Shown one piece after another: positions 34,555-45,905 of a DNA stretch of 64,000 bases. Position 1 is the first letter of the stretch. Every line of letters starts with the position of its first letter. A program made the translations under genes and the position numbers. The notes beneath the pieces are model-generated. The model worked only from the letters and a program-made list of their open reading frames with translations, was not told the DNA's origin and made no database searches. Source of the stretch: Allolobophora icterica (lineage: Eukaryota; Annelida; Clitellata; Crassiclitellata; Lumbricidae); the NCBI GenBank assembly GCA_963556255.1, contig OY744607.1:49955346-50019345 (forward strand), given 5' to 3'.

Positions 34555-35468
34555 ATGAAAAGGGGTACCCCGACAAAAGAGCGACCAAGAAAGAGCACAA
34601 GAAGTGTCCTTACACTTCTTGTCGGCGCTCTTATGTCGGCGCTACAAATGGTTCACTGACAAATGGTTCACGACAAATGGTTCACTGACGAAAGGTCGAC
34701 GATCATCCAGCTTTTAGTTTGAGCTATGTTTTCATCGAGAATCCAGCTTCTAATTTTAGCTATATTTTCATCACTCATCTAGCTATGTTTTCATCGCTCA
34801 TCCAGCTTTTAGTTTGAGGTATGTTTTCATCGATAACCCAGCTTCTAGTTTGAGCAATATTTTCATCGACAATAGAGCTCAAACTAGAAGCTGAATGGCC
34901 GATGAAAATATAGCTTAAACTAGAAGCTAGAGGATCGATGAAAATATAGCTCAAATTAAAAGCTGAATTCTCGATGATTATTTAAAATATTAATTATTTA
35001 TCGTGAACCATTTGTCAGTGAACCATTTGTCCGTGAACCATTCGTCGGTGAACCATTTGTCTTGGAACCGAAGTGTAATAATACAAATTTAATGTGTTTA
35101 ATGAAAAGCATTGAAAAAAGATTAAAAATTTATTAACGGAATGCAACGAAAAGGATTACAAAGCAAATCGTGTTTTCTTCCGTTGCGAATATTAGGATTC
35201 TGTTCGCGTTATTTGCGCGATTCAATGGTTATGTCGTCGCTCGACTATGTAACATGAAATAAAATAAAATACTTGTTTATTTATTTCCCATACCAGTTTA
35301 TATAACGCAATTAGTAACAATCATTGATAAATGTTAAAGTGATTTGATAATCTCTCAGCTGTCCCTCAACCTTGAATGCTAATACAAGTTTCGTTATTGA
35401 ACCCTCGATATAAAGTTTTCGTTGGCTCTCTTATGTCGGCGCTCTTTTGTCGGGTCACCATGAAAAGG
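34555..35468. mobile_element. MULE-like foldback element with 9-bp duplication
   Basis: Element 34,564-35,459 (896 bp). Left end GGTACCCCGACAAAAGAGCG and inverted right end GGTGACCCGACAAAAGAGCG match at 18 of 20 bases. ATGAAAAGG flanks both sides (34,555-34,563; 35,460-35,468). Inside, GTGAACCATTTGTC, ATGTCGGCGCTC and CATCCAGCTTTTAGTTTGAG modules recur inverted, so nearly the whole element can fold back. There is no coding capacity. A 9-bp duplication and long inverted repeats fit Mutator-like elements. Confidence 0.88.
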
Positions 35469-35705
35469 CCAGTCTGAAATGTGCGAATCTGTTCTATTGT
35501 CAGTATTTTTAAGTCCAAAAATAAGGGTCCTGGATGAGTTCTCGGAGGAAAGCAAACAATCATACGAATCGTCGGAATCGCCCGTTTTTGTAGAATCACA
35601 AGTCTATGGAGTCTCGTGACGTATACGTAGAAGTCCACACCGTGTTGCAATATGTAAGGTAAGGGTATATAAGGGCATAATACAATTAAAGGGGAATAAT
35701 ACAAT

Positions 35706-36363
35706 TTAACCCTATGACGCACACCTTCCGATCCAACACATTTAGCACACCTGGGGTCTAATGGACCCCATCGATAACACGGCTCCCAGTTCTACAATTT
35801 TAATAGAACATGGAAATAAATGATCCTAGTTTATGTGGGAGAAAGGGCATGCAGTTATGCAACATCTTTGGATCATGATATGATGTTATATTCACTGTAA
35901 GAAATTTTTTATTGTGATGAACAATAATCAGCTTTTCAAACGTACGCAGACAGATTAAACAGCGCTTTTACCGGGCTTGTGGTGCTGCCTGAAATTTTCA
36001 TTGCTGGTTTAAGTCGAGTTGTCTATCGTAATGTTTCTTCCAGTTTTGTACCATGGAAGTACAAGTCTTTCCATTATTGATGTAACCGGGATTATGCAAT
36101 AGTCAATGCGTCATGAGACTATCAATGTTGCAGCGTGGGGTCTGTTGGACCCCAGGTATGCTAAATATGCCCGAGGTGTCTATTTGATTTTTTTACTCTT
36201 TAGCCGAAAACATAAATCTCTTCAAAGTTATCCACAAATGTAGGGGGATGAATATCTGAGGAATTAGAAATATATCAGATTTTTACTATTTGTATCGACG
36301 TAGTTATCAAGAAACTGCCATCGCTGGGGTCCAGTAGACCCCAGGTGTGTGTCATAGGGTTAA
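35706..36363. mobile_element. piggyBac-type MITE (TTAA target)
   Basis: Element 35,710-36,359 (650 bp) with ends CCCTATGACGCACACC and, inverted, CCCTATGACACACACC, flanked on both sides by TTAA. The CCCTA-type end and TTAA target are the piggyBac signature. GGGGTCYA...GACCCC palindromes occur at both ends and in the middle. It has no transposase. Confidence 0.92.
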
Positions 36364-37310
36364 GGCGTATGGAGGAGGGTAGGAGATAGGACACTCTGGA
36401 TAAGATATCGGTGCTCTTGGCTGTCTTTCCGGAGATAGCTTGTATATGTTGTTTCCAAGACAGGTCCTGGTCCACATAATTATATGCCCAAGAATTTAGC
36501 AGAGGTGACTTGAGTGATTGGTGCACCATTGATGAGGAGCTTTAGCGAACCTTACAATGGATTACTTTTCAATGGGATACAAAGAGCATGAAGTTAGTTT
36601 TGTTAAGGTTTAGAGTGAGCTTATTTGCGGAGAACAATTCCATCATTTGAGAGAATCTTCTACTTTCTTACCATAATATTCTAAGTGAGTCGATTCTTTT
36701 CTTCTGCTCCCCATCACTAGTATGGAACGGATTAGACTCCGCGTCATTTTCATATTACCACTATATTTACAGAATTCGGCTGAGTAATTATTCTGTTCCG
36801 CCTTAATCCTTATCGTTTTAAACTTGTTTCGGTAGGTGGTGAATTAATTTTTATTGGCTGGATTAGGATTTTTTAAAAGATTTTTAAGTAGAGTGCAGAT
36901 TTCTTCTTGCAAGCCTTATGTATATATAGGCCTTGTGTCATCCAGAGGTGATTATAGTGCGAGCGTCGGATTTTGTCCTTAGGGTTAGTGGGAATGCCAT
37001 ATTTATAAATATCTGTATACATGTATTGCCCCATAAATAAGTCATAGGCTCTATCCGAATCTACATTATACATGCGACTAAAACAGGAGACCAGTCGACT
37101 TCGGTTAGTGGCTTACCGAAGGCCTCCTTCCTCTCATTATTGACAATTCAATTAAATGAGCAGGATAAATGTCTAGGCATCTCCATGTCCAATCTCCCCA
37201 GGACAGGTGAATGGTCGGATATATCGGAAGCAGTGATCATAAAGTGTATTAACTTGGGCCATGTATTTGTGTAAATATTATCTATCAGAGTTATCTATCA
37301 GATTTATCGT

Positions 37311-37684
37311 CATCAACAAACCATCAAAACAACAACAATTACAGCTCCATTATCATCATATTCATCATTATCTACAACAAAAACATTCACAACAAGTTGA
37401 AGACATAGGCCTACACAGTCGTTTTGGATAAAGACGCCGTGGTATAATCGCTTAATCAGCGCATCCCTTTCACAGGTCAGCGCTTAAGCAGATCATCCCT
37501 TTTACAGGTCAGCGCTTAAGCAGCTCATCTCTTTCACAGTAGACACGATAAATATTTGTTCCCAGATGAATTTCGAGGTTCCTATAGAAACATCGACTGG
37601 TTGCATGACGAAAGGATATTTAATTCACTTTATAATTAATTTCTTAATTATTTATTAAATACTTTTGTCAGATTTTTTTATTTA
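37311..37684. other. No gene recognised
   Basis: Holds a degenerate direct repeat of TCACAGGTCAGCGCTTAAGC at 37,470-37,545. No gene. Confidence 0.5.
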
Positions 37685-38010
37685 GAGGTGCGAGATAGTC
37701 AAGTGATTAGCGTGATGGATTGTAAGCCGATGGTCCTCTGTTAAAATCCCGTCCACTGCAGAAAGCTGCATCGACATTTCTTACACTCCCACGCACCCTG
37801 GCGAACTGGGCTAAAAAATTAGTACACTGACGGTTTACTGTCTGTGGGCAGATCAGGCTGCGAGGCAGAGGACTGGCCACCCGCTATTGCATGCCGAGGC
37901 TAAGTAAATGCTGTCGCTAACGTTTCATAGGTCATACCCATGGCTGCCTCGCGGATTCAGTCGATTGATGTCGTGTGCATTGTATTACGGCGCTTTAGAA
38001 GTCGGCGGAA
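37685..38010 (+). mobile_element. tRNA-headed SINE followed by LINE-type tail
   Basis: A-box-like AGTCAAGTGATTAGCGTGA (37,698-37,716) and a B-box-like GTTAAAATCCCG precede a core ACTGGCCACCCGC and ATGCCGAGGCTAAGTAAATG, shared with the copies at 43,520 and 2,685. A diverged copy of the TTGATGTCGTGTGCATTGTA tail with CGGCGC follows. Confidence 0.75.
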
Positions 38011-38609
38011 GCCTCGGAAGCCATATGAGATTAAATTCACAAACAATTACGTGTCAAGCGTGTTCAGACAGCAGACACCTCTGTTCTGGCCACACTACAC
38101 TTAGCAATGAAAGGCAGACGATGCTAGACACGGTCCAGAAGCGATCTCTAGTGGCCATAAAAATTCCTTAATTCGTACAGTTCAGTCCAGTGCGTTCGTG
38201 AAATGAGCGCAATATACATCGTCAGGTTCTCTGTTCCGACCATTCCGGAAATTCGTCGGTCACATGGCACACAGGCTAACGAGATCCCGAATGAAACTCC
38301 GTCGTCCGAGGGCGCTGCAAGTAGATGGCGCTCCATTAGCGAGATTAACTCGGATGACGTCATGTTAAAGACGCATCCGTCATACTTTGTCCTTAGTTTT
38401 CATGGTTTCAGTGACGCAAATGATTGAAATTTTTAACAGTTAACGAATCCACATCCGCTCAAAATCAATCAATCAATTTTCGTTTTTTACTAATACAAGC
38501 TGTCAGAACGCAACTTGAATACACTAAAATCATATAATGGTTACAGCACGAGTTATAAAGGATTAGATGAGTTGCATAAAGCTAGTTGATATAAGAAATC
38601 AATATAGGC

Positions 38610-38615
<6 letters not shown>
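38011..38615. other. No gene recognised
   Basis: Ordinary sequence with a short CAATCAATCAATCAAT run at 38,464-38,479. Possibly the 3' flank of the LINE to the right. Confidence 0.4.

Positions 38616-38617
<2 letters not shown>

Positions 38618-38668
<51 letters not shown>
38618..38668. repeat. (TA)n microsatellite at LINE 3' end
   Basis: Pure TA run directly after the LINE coding end (minus strand). Confidence 0.95.
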
Positions 38669-38672
<4 letters not shown>

Positions 38673-39969
38673 ATAAAGTTGCAGTCGTCCTTGCAAGGGA
38701 GTGAAAAGTCATGAGCACGCGGTAGGAGGACACGGCCACTGGGTCGGCTAGGGGGAACAGGTGGGGTATTACATGTCTTTCATTAGTAAGAATTATCCGA
38801 AAAAGGCAACCGTCAGCCTCAGAAGCCATTTCTGCAGCGGTAGGAGACGAAGGATGTAAAAGGCCGCGACGCTTCATTCTTCCGATGAGCTGCTCGATCC
38901 TGTCACGTTCGGCTGCTCTGGTAGGCTCCTATATCCCCACCAGGCCGGCGAGGCATACCTAATGTTAGCGATAATAGTGGCTTTGGCCACTACTTGGGTT
39001 GCAGCCGCCGAGAGACCATGTGATTGGAGTACATTCAGTGCATACATAGAGGAAGAAACAACAGCAAGTATCGCCTCAATGTGCGAAGTCATACGAAGGT
39101 CTGATCTTAAGGTGATTCCAAGAACCTTAAGTTCTTCGACTCTACCGGCTTTAGGGATAAGGAACGGTGGAGCGTCTGAGCGGTGGACAGCGGTCCTTAT
39201 AGACAATCATCTGTCGCGTCTTAGACTCATTAAGTCGTAAGTTGTTTTTCAAAGCCCACTCCGCTATTGCCGCAGGCTCACCATCAACCGTGCATAGGTG
39301 CATCGAACCAACCAACAGATAGGTATCATCAGCATATTTATCAATGCGGTTGCAGTTATTTCTAGGATGGAAGTGCGATGACCCAACAACATATGGCGGC
39401 GGACCTACAGCAGATCCCTGGACTATGCTGGCATTTATGTAAGCCACAGCCGAGTCAACACCTGCGAATCTGGCTACATGGCTTCTATCGGAGAAGTAAA
39501 TAATTAGCCAGTTGTAGATTGTATCTGGTATGTCCTATATAAATTATATAGTCTAATAGTTTATCGGCAAGCGACGAATGGCGGATGGTATCGAATGCCT
39601 TCGAAAAATCCATTGAGATGACTACCACATAATCGTTATTCTGTAATAACGTCGTTTTATGGTGCAGTATGGATATGTTGGCAGCAGTGGTAGATCCTGT
39701 AGGACGGAAGGCATACTGATCATCGAATTTGTGTGAGAATCCAGGTGTCTCGAAGGCCGGGTCTAGATAGCTTCACACGATGTAAAGCGCTCGGTGAGCG
39801 ACTCTGGAGAGGATTGGTACTATCGATATCGGCGTGTCTTCAGCAGAAGTAGTAGGATTGGGGACCTTTGGAAAAGGTCTATAATTCTCGCAATTTTCCG
39901 TTTGGGCAGGAACATGCCGGTTGTTGGTGGATAGATTACACAAGTGAGTTATTTTAGGTAAGACCACAT

Positions 39970-42050
39970 GGTGCCAACAGTGGCGTAGCCAGGTTTTAAC
40001 ACCAGGGGAAGCGAGCACATAAAAAAGGCCCCAATTACCAAAATTGGTAATTTCAATTAATTACATTCATTATGAATATAGTACTTATTTTGTATTTTAA
40101 ATAGAAACACTGAAACACCCAAAAGGTGGCAAAAGCAATATGTATAGTAAATTAGTAATAGTATAGTATTATCACAGAGTAGGTCGTTTTAATCGTGATA
40201 GTATACTATAACATAGCAGTACAAGCACAGACCAATTACGACAGCCTGTTTTGTCTAGGCTTCATTTTAACAAAATTATCTTTTACTTTGGTCCACTTCA
40301 CTAGCGAACTATCTTTCGGTTGTAATCAAGGCAAAGCAGACAACCTATCATTGCCCGTTGTAGAACGTACGTAGGATTTTTATGAGTTTGAATCGGCTGT
40401 TATTGGCAAGGCCAGAAAAATGCGGTACAATGTGACAGGCTAGGATAAATGGAACATTGGTGATCATGGATTTTAGTATATTATTGATGGTCGTCACTTC
40501 TTCGAATATAAAGTCATAACACTCACTCCAATCCTCCCAGCCCTCTTATCTCCGACAGCTGTTTATGGTCCGACCACTCCGCTCAACCCGCTCCTCTTCT
40601 GCCTTAACACTTCTCCACCCTTCCATCACCTCATCAGTAAAATGTGCGAATCGCTATATAGCCACAGCTGTTCCATCTCTTTGGAACAAACTCCCACCGG
40701 CACTACTAGAAACATCAGATCCATCCTACGCATTCACCAAAACCTCAACTCTTGCTATCTCTCCACAGGTCTTTCACTGAAAACTGAAAACACTGCTCTT
40801 TCACAAAACCTATCTCGATACCTCCTCTTCTCCTTACCTCTTTCACCGTTTCAACCCTAAACACCACCACCTAAACCGTCTGCCTGATTGACCCCTTTGG
40901 ATCTCTGGACTGGAATCTATTTCACTCCCGCCTATCGATTATGATTTGACTGAGCGCCTCTGAATAAGCTGGTTCCCGCAACTTCGCTTTTTAGGCGCTG
41001 TAGATATTAAGACTACGACTTGACACTGTAATTTTCCTTCTCTTCTCCTTACCTCTTTCACCGTTTCAACCCTAAACACCACCACCTTAACCGTATGCCT
41101 GATTGACCCCTTTGGATCTCTGGACTGGAATCGATTTCATCCCGATTATGATTTGACTGAGCGCCTGTGAATAAGCTGGTTCCCGAAACTTCGCTTTTTA
41201 GGCGCTGTAGAAATTAAGATTACGACTTGACACTGTAATTTTACTTATTGACAATTATGCTTATTTCCTTGAACATGGCTTTAAATGAAATGAACTTTTG
41301 CACAATTTCACTTCGACTTTTGATGTAGCCTAGGCCTACATGTCTGCCAAAGATTCTAATTTGGTCACATTATTGGCATTCACATTGCTAAGATGCTTTG
41401 GATATAAACAAGTGAACAACTAAATTTAGAAGCCACATTAATTTGGTAAAATGCTCAAATCTTTTAGTTGTGCCATTTATGACACTATCTAGTGACAATA
41501 TGTGTAGTTTGACACATGCATTATTCGAATCATCCACTGACATTTCTTCTTTCTTTTCCGAACTCTATATTGCTCATAGTCATATCACTTTTTGAGCCCG
41601 CTCAGTTGCTTCATTTTCAATCCGTTCAAACTCATATTCAAATTTATTTCGCATGTTTTTCATATCGTTTTCAAATAGTTGAATCAAATGAGAAGCTGTT
41701 ACCAAATCAATGCTACTTCTCTGTAAATATGCTGATAAACTGAAAGCCTTTTCTAGCACTTGTTTTGGAGAATATTAAAACACTAAGAATTCGAAGGTAT
41801 TAAGTGCCACAAGAATAGGCCCTAACTTTTGCTTCAGCCAACTGCTTGGTACGGCAGGTTTGAAATAAGTTTACTCTTTAAAGACAAGATGACATATTTC
41901 TTATGTGTTCGAACGATTGGAATAAATAAATATCGAACGATTGAAATAAATAAATTGTGAAAACTGAAAAGGCCCCACATTTTAGAAAATGGTCTCAGGG
42001 GGAGCGGTCGCTCCCTCTGCTCCCCTACTGGCTACGCCTCTGGGTGCCAA
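39970..42050 (-). mobile_element. hAT transposon with decayed transposase, nested in a LINE
   Basis: Element 39,978-42,042 (2,065 bp). Ends CAGTGGCGTAGCCAG and, inverted, CAGAGGCGTAGCCAG; perfect GGTGCCAA duplications at 39,970-39,977 and 42,043-42,050. The minus strand carries hAT transposase remnants: KAFSLSAYLQRSSIDLVTAS near 41,700-41,760, a middle piece near 41,470, and a dimerisation-like RAMIGCLLCLDYNRKIV near 40,300-40,350. A LINE 3' end (40,515-41,245) interrupts the gene. It cannot move itself. Confidence 0.92.
40515..41245 (+). mobile_element. LINE 3' end with 215-bp tandem duplication, inside the hAT
   Basis: A frame gives STRSSSALTLLHPSITS and TAVPSLWNKLPPALLE, then, past a stop, a KLKTLLFHKTYL-like end: the C-terminus of a LINE ORF2. 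The 3' part (from TCTTCTCCTTACCTC at 40,826) repeats at 41,041 with small changes and ends GGCGCTGTAGA(A/T)ATTAAGA. Confidence 0.75.
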
Positions 42051-42177
42051 CATGTGCAAAAACCACGACCGCATACCATCCATTCCCTCTGCTGTGATGC
42101 AGAGCCGATCAAACATTGTAAAGACATCATGCTCCGTTAGTAATTTATGTTTAATTGCAGCCGAAATATTCTTAGGC

Positions 42178-42290
<113 letters not shown>

Positions 42291-42339
42291 TCGACTTTTC
42301 CTCATTCTCACTGCACATACATGGTGAGTAGTAAGAGAA

Positions 42340-42750
42340 CACCGTGTTCTGGTGCAGTCTTTAGCGTCAGACCCCGTGTTCTGGTGCAGTCTTTAGCGTC
42401 AGACCCCGTGTTCTGGTGCAGTCTTTAGCGTCAGACCCCGTGTTCTGGTGCAGTCTTTAGCGTCAGACCCCGTGTTCTGGTGCAGTCTTTAGCGTCAGAC
42501 CCCGTGTTCTGGTGCAGTCTTTAGCGTCAGACCCCGTGTTCTGGTGCAGTCTTTAGCGTCAAACCCCGTGTTCTCGTGCAGTCTTTAGCGTCAGACCCCG
42601 TGTTTTGGTGCAGTCTTTAGCGTCAGACCCCGTGTTCTGGTGCAGTCTTTAGCGTCAGACCCCGTGTTCTGGTGCAGCCTTTAGCGTTCGACTCCTTGTT
42701 CTGGTGCATCAAATAGCGTTCGACCCCGACTTCTGACGCATCCTTAAGCC
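42340..42750. repeat. 32-bp minisatellite
   Basis: About 12 head-to-tail copies of a 32-bp unit built from ACCCCGTGTTCTGGTGCAGT and CTTTAGCGTCAG. Inner copies are nearly identical and the last three are diverged. Confidence 0.95.
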
Positions 42751-43250
42751 CTATGATATGTTTAATTCTTTCTTTTATATTTAATATAGTTTAATTATAT
42801 TTTAATTATATGTGAACCCTAATTTGTACTCTTACACGAGTTATTTTAATTATTCTATTGACGCAGCTTTTGAATAAACTTATTTCTTGCACCAATTTTA
42901 AGTAGAGCACATATTTAAATTATTTTTGAACTTCACCAATTTGTATAGCGCCATATATATTTCTTGCATCAATTTTTAAATTGCATCCTATATTATATTT
43001 AATATAGTTTAATTATATTTAATTATATTTGTAATTTGTACTCTTACACGATTTATTTTAATTATTGAAACATTTCAGATGTTGCATAAACTTATTTCTT
43101 GCAACAATTTTAAGTAGAGCCTACATTTAAATTATTTTGAACTTCACCCATTTGTATAGCGCCCTAGCTCAGCCAGACTCATTTGAATATGATATTTTAA
43201 AATATATATTATGTTATAATCTAAGGTATATTAAAAGTTGTACTCTTTCA
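42751..43250. repeat. Diverged ~235-bp tandem duplication, AT-rich
   Basis: TATAGTTTAATTATATTT, GTACTCTTACACGA, AACTTATTTCTTGCA and TTGTATAGCGCC occur in order at about 42,785-42,950 and again at 43,005-43,160. No gene. Confidence 0.75.
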
Positions 43251-43285
43251 CAAACAGAAAAACAGAGAAACAGTCAAACAGCCAA

Positions 43286-43330
<45 letters not shown>

Positions 43331-43412
43331 TAGACAGACAGACAGACAGACAAACAGACAAACAGAGAAACATAGAAACAGTCAAACATTCAAACAGACA
43401 AACATACAGTCA
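43251..43412. repeat. (CAGA)n/(CAAACAGA)n microsatellite
   Basis: CAGA repeats flanked by ACAGAGAAACAGTCAAACA units on both sides. Confidence 0.95.
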
Positions 43413-43519
43413 ACATATTTTGACATCTTAATAATAATATGGAAGCGTTTTAAGCAAGAAGAGAGAGAGAGGACCCATGAGCTACCGCAATTTTTAAATT
43501 TTTTAAATATTTTAACATG

Positions 43520-43730
43520 TTCAATAGCCTAGTGGTTAGCGTGTTGGACTATCAACCCAGATGTCGGCGGTTCAAATCCCACCAAGGCAGAAAATTTGAA
43601 TCCAATCTTCTTTTCAACTCCAATGAACTGAGATATGTCGAATATGATTTTGAGATAGACCAACCCTCATATGCCGAGGCTAAGAAAATGAAGTCGCTAT
43701 CACTTCATGAACTGCTCTGACAACCGAAAT
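43520..43730 (+). mobile_element. tRNA-headed SINE
   Basis: CCTAGTGGTTAGCGTGTTGG (A box, 43,529-43,548) and CGGTTCAAATCCC (B box, 43,567-43,579) form a tRNA-like head. The core ends with ATATGCCGAGGCTAAGAAAA, shared with the copy at 37,685. It is the best-preserved member of this SINE in the window. Confidence 0.85.
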
Positions 43731-44596
43731 GCTGACGTGTGCACTAAAATTTTAAATGCAGATTACAAAAGACGTATGCTATAAACCTAAGATGTGCATG
43801 TGCAAATTGAATGAGCATCAAAATTTTGGTTTTCTATATTGCAAAGACATGCTGGGTGGACGTGGGACGAAATTTCTACAGTAAAATTATAATTTAGGTT
43901 GCTAAAATGGAAGATATAATGATTTGCATGGTAAAATGTCATATGGCTTTGGACGCTCTGATGCTAAAACTACAACTTTCACACTCCTACGGAGTATGAA
44001 ACATTGACTTGTATGATTAAGTTACAACAATTAATTGTGAAACACCGATTCTTTTGAAGTTTTCTCTATCAACCTTCTGAAGTGTATATTCATAAGATGT
44101 TTGAAATACTGAACTATGCAGTAGAATTACAAATCTTATGGTGAAACATTGCATAGTTTGAACCCTTGGACACTAATTTCTAAATTTTCGATTCCTAAGT
44201 ATTACAAATCTTATGGTGAAACATTGCATAGTTTGAAACCTTGTACACTAATTTCTAAATTTTTCGATTCCTAAGTTGTACGAAATACTGACATGCATTG
44301 TAAAATTTCAACAAGTAAGTTGAAAAATAAGCCAGCGCGGAAGACTTGTACACTAATTTGATTTGCATGGGACGATGAATTGCATGATTCAACTGCAACG
44401 CTTAGGATGAAACGTCGCACAGTTTTACATCTGACACACTAAATTCCGAATTCTCGACTCTGAACATGTATGAAATACCAACCTGTGCAGTAAAAATTTA
44501 AACATTTAGATTACTGAGACGTGCACCATCAAGATTTGAACGATAAACTTAAGACATTTACAGTTTCAAAGACATAATGAATGAGAGTTTTAGTAG
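43731..44596. repeat. Diverged tandem sequence including a 75-bp duplication
   Basis: ATTACAAATCTTATGGTGAA at 44,126 recurs at 44,201, with the following 55 bases nearly identical. Words such as ACACTAATTTC, GAAACATTGCATAG and GTATGAAATAC recur loosely through the whole stretch, suggesting an old satellite. Confidence 0.65.
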
Positions 44597-44685
44597 GACG
44601 CATACGAATTTTAGTTTGTAAGACTGTTGAGAGAGATAGAGAGAGAGCGAGGAAGAGCGAGAGAGAGAGAGAGAAGAGGTTTTAG

Positions 44686-44743
<58 letters not shown>

Positions 44744-45261
44744 TTTTAGAAGAGGGAGAGAGAGAGAATAGGTTTTAGAAGAGGGAGAGAGAGCGAGAGA
44801 GCGAGAGAGAGAGAGAGAGAGAGGTCGAGGAAGAGCGCGAGAGAGAGAGAGGAAGAGGGAGAGAGAAGAGATTTTATGGTAAAAATCTTACTTTCTATGA
44901 TAGTTTGTTCACTAAAATGACAAATTTTAAGGTTGGCAGACACATGCAACGATAGCTTGAATGCTAAACATACAATTGATACATTGCAAAGATTGTGATT
45001 GCAGTGGTTTTTACACCAGTTGACAACTTTAAGACTGTAAGGTTGTTGAAACGAAGATTTTTTAGTTTGAGAAGTTCATTAACATGATAAAATTTTCTTT
45101 CGATAGATGTGTGAGACGAATGTTAGCTTATGAATTTTAGTTTGTAAGACTGTTGAGAGCGTGTGTAAGAGAGAGGAAGAGCACGAGAGATAGAGGAAGA
45201 GGGAGAGAGCGAGAGAGCGAGAGAGAGAGAGAAGTGGTTTTAGAAGAGGGCGAGAAGAAGG

Positions 45262-45349
<88 letters not shown>

Positions 45350-45905
45350 GAGCGCGAGAGCGAGAGAGAGAGAGCGAGAGAGGAAGAGGGAGAGAGAGAG
45401 CGAGAGCGAGAGGTTTTACAAGAGGGAGAGAAGAAGGGCGAGAGAGAGAGAGAGATAGAGAGAGAGGATGAGCGCGAGAGAGATAGAGAGAGGATGAGCG
45501 CGAGAGAGAGGAAGAGCGCGAGAGATCGAGAGAGAGAGAGAGAGCGCGAGAGAGAAGAGGTTTTAGAAGAGGGATAGAAGAAGGTCGAGAGAGAGAGAGA
45601 GAGAGAAAGAGTGCGAGAGAAGAGGTTTTAGGGGAAAAGGCATAATTTCCATGATAGTTTGTTCACTAAAACGTCAAATTGTAAGTTCGACAGACACATG
45701 CAACGATAGTTTGAATGCTAAACTTGCAATTTATACTAGGCAAAGACTGAGATTGCGATGGGTTTTACAGTGGGTTTTACAGTGGGTTTTACCTCCAGTT
45801 GACAACTTTAAGGTTGTAAGGTGGGTGAAACGAAGGTTTTTTAGTTTGAGAAGTTCATTAACATGGTAAAATTTTCTTTCGATAGATGAGTGAGACGAAT
45901 GTTCT
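44597..45905. repeat. Tandem duplication with (GA)n expansions
   Basis: Unit one (44,597-45,132) and unit two (45,133-45,905) share GAATTTTAGTTTGTAAGACT, a GA-rich block containing GAAGAGGTTTTAGAAGAGGG, CAGACACATGCAACGATAG and TTTAGTTTGAGAAGTTCATT, in the same order. The length difference lies mostly in the GA block. Open frames in the GA block are compositional. Confidence 0.85.

Larger units (their letters stand above)
34040..37310 (-). mobile_element. LINE (EN + RT) interrupted by two DNA transposons
   Basis: Reading leftward: an endonuclease C-terminus with ISDHSPV (about 37,198-37,222); a linker with WMTQGL near 36,925-36,945; an RT stretch with LTLNLNKTNFMLF (36,580-36,630) and DQDLSWKQHIQ (36,440-36,475); and then SYLLPSSIR, broken by the piggyBac-type MITE. 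The ORF resumes with LQKRAIPTI and LTIEQIRTFQTGLF and is broken again by the foldback element. It ends with the LINE C-terminus DVHPYSTRGSN and FKQSFRTFLI (34,299-34,500), and a 3' UTR runs to about 34,040. Most of the RT palm is deleted, and many stops are present. Confidence 0.8.
38669..42177 (-). mobile_element. LINE RT ORF interrupted by a hAT transposon
   Basis: Minus-strand coding pieces run from the (CAGA)n array at 42,178: LPKNISAAIKHKLLTEH and AEGMDGMRSWFLHM. After the hAT insertion the ORF resumes at KITHLCNLSTNNRHVPAQ, then DDQYAFRPTGSTTAANIS, VISMDFSKAFDTIRHS (catalytic Asp), SIVQGSAVGPP and DKYADDTYLLV (about 39,315-39,350). The C-terminus is ELKVLGITLRSDLRM and EADGCLFRIILTNERHVIPH. 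There are several frame breaks. Truncated on the 5' side at the CAGA repeat; no endonuclease seen. Confidence 0.85.

Noticed and set aside
43520..43595. Functional tRNA gene
   Set aside because: It has A and B boxes, but the acceptor stem does not pair well, there is no terminator, and the downstream core matches other SINE copies.
45153..45458. Arg/Glu-rich 101-codon frame
   Set aside because: Encoded by GA repeat; all purine frames are open there.
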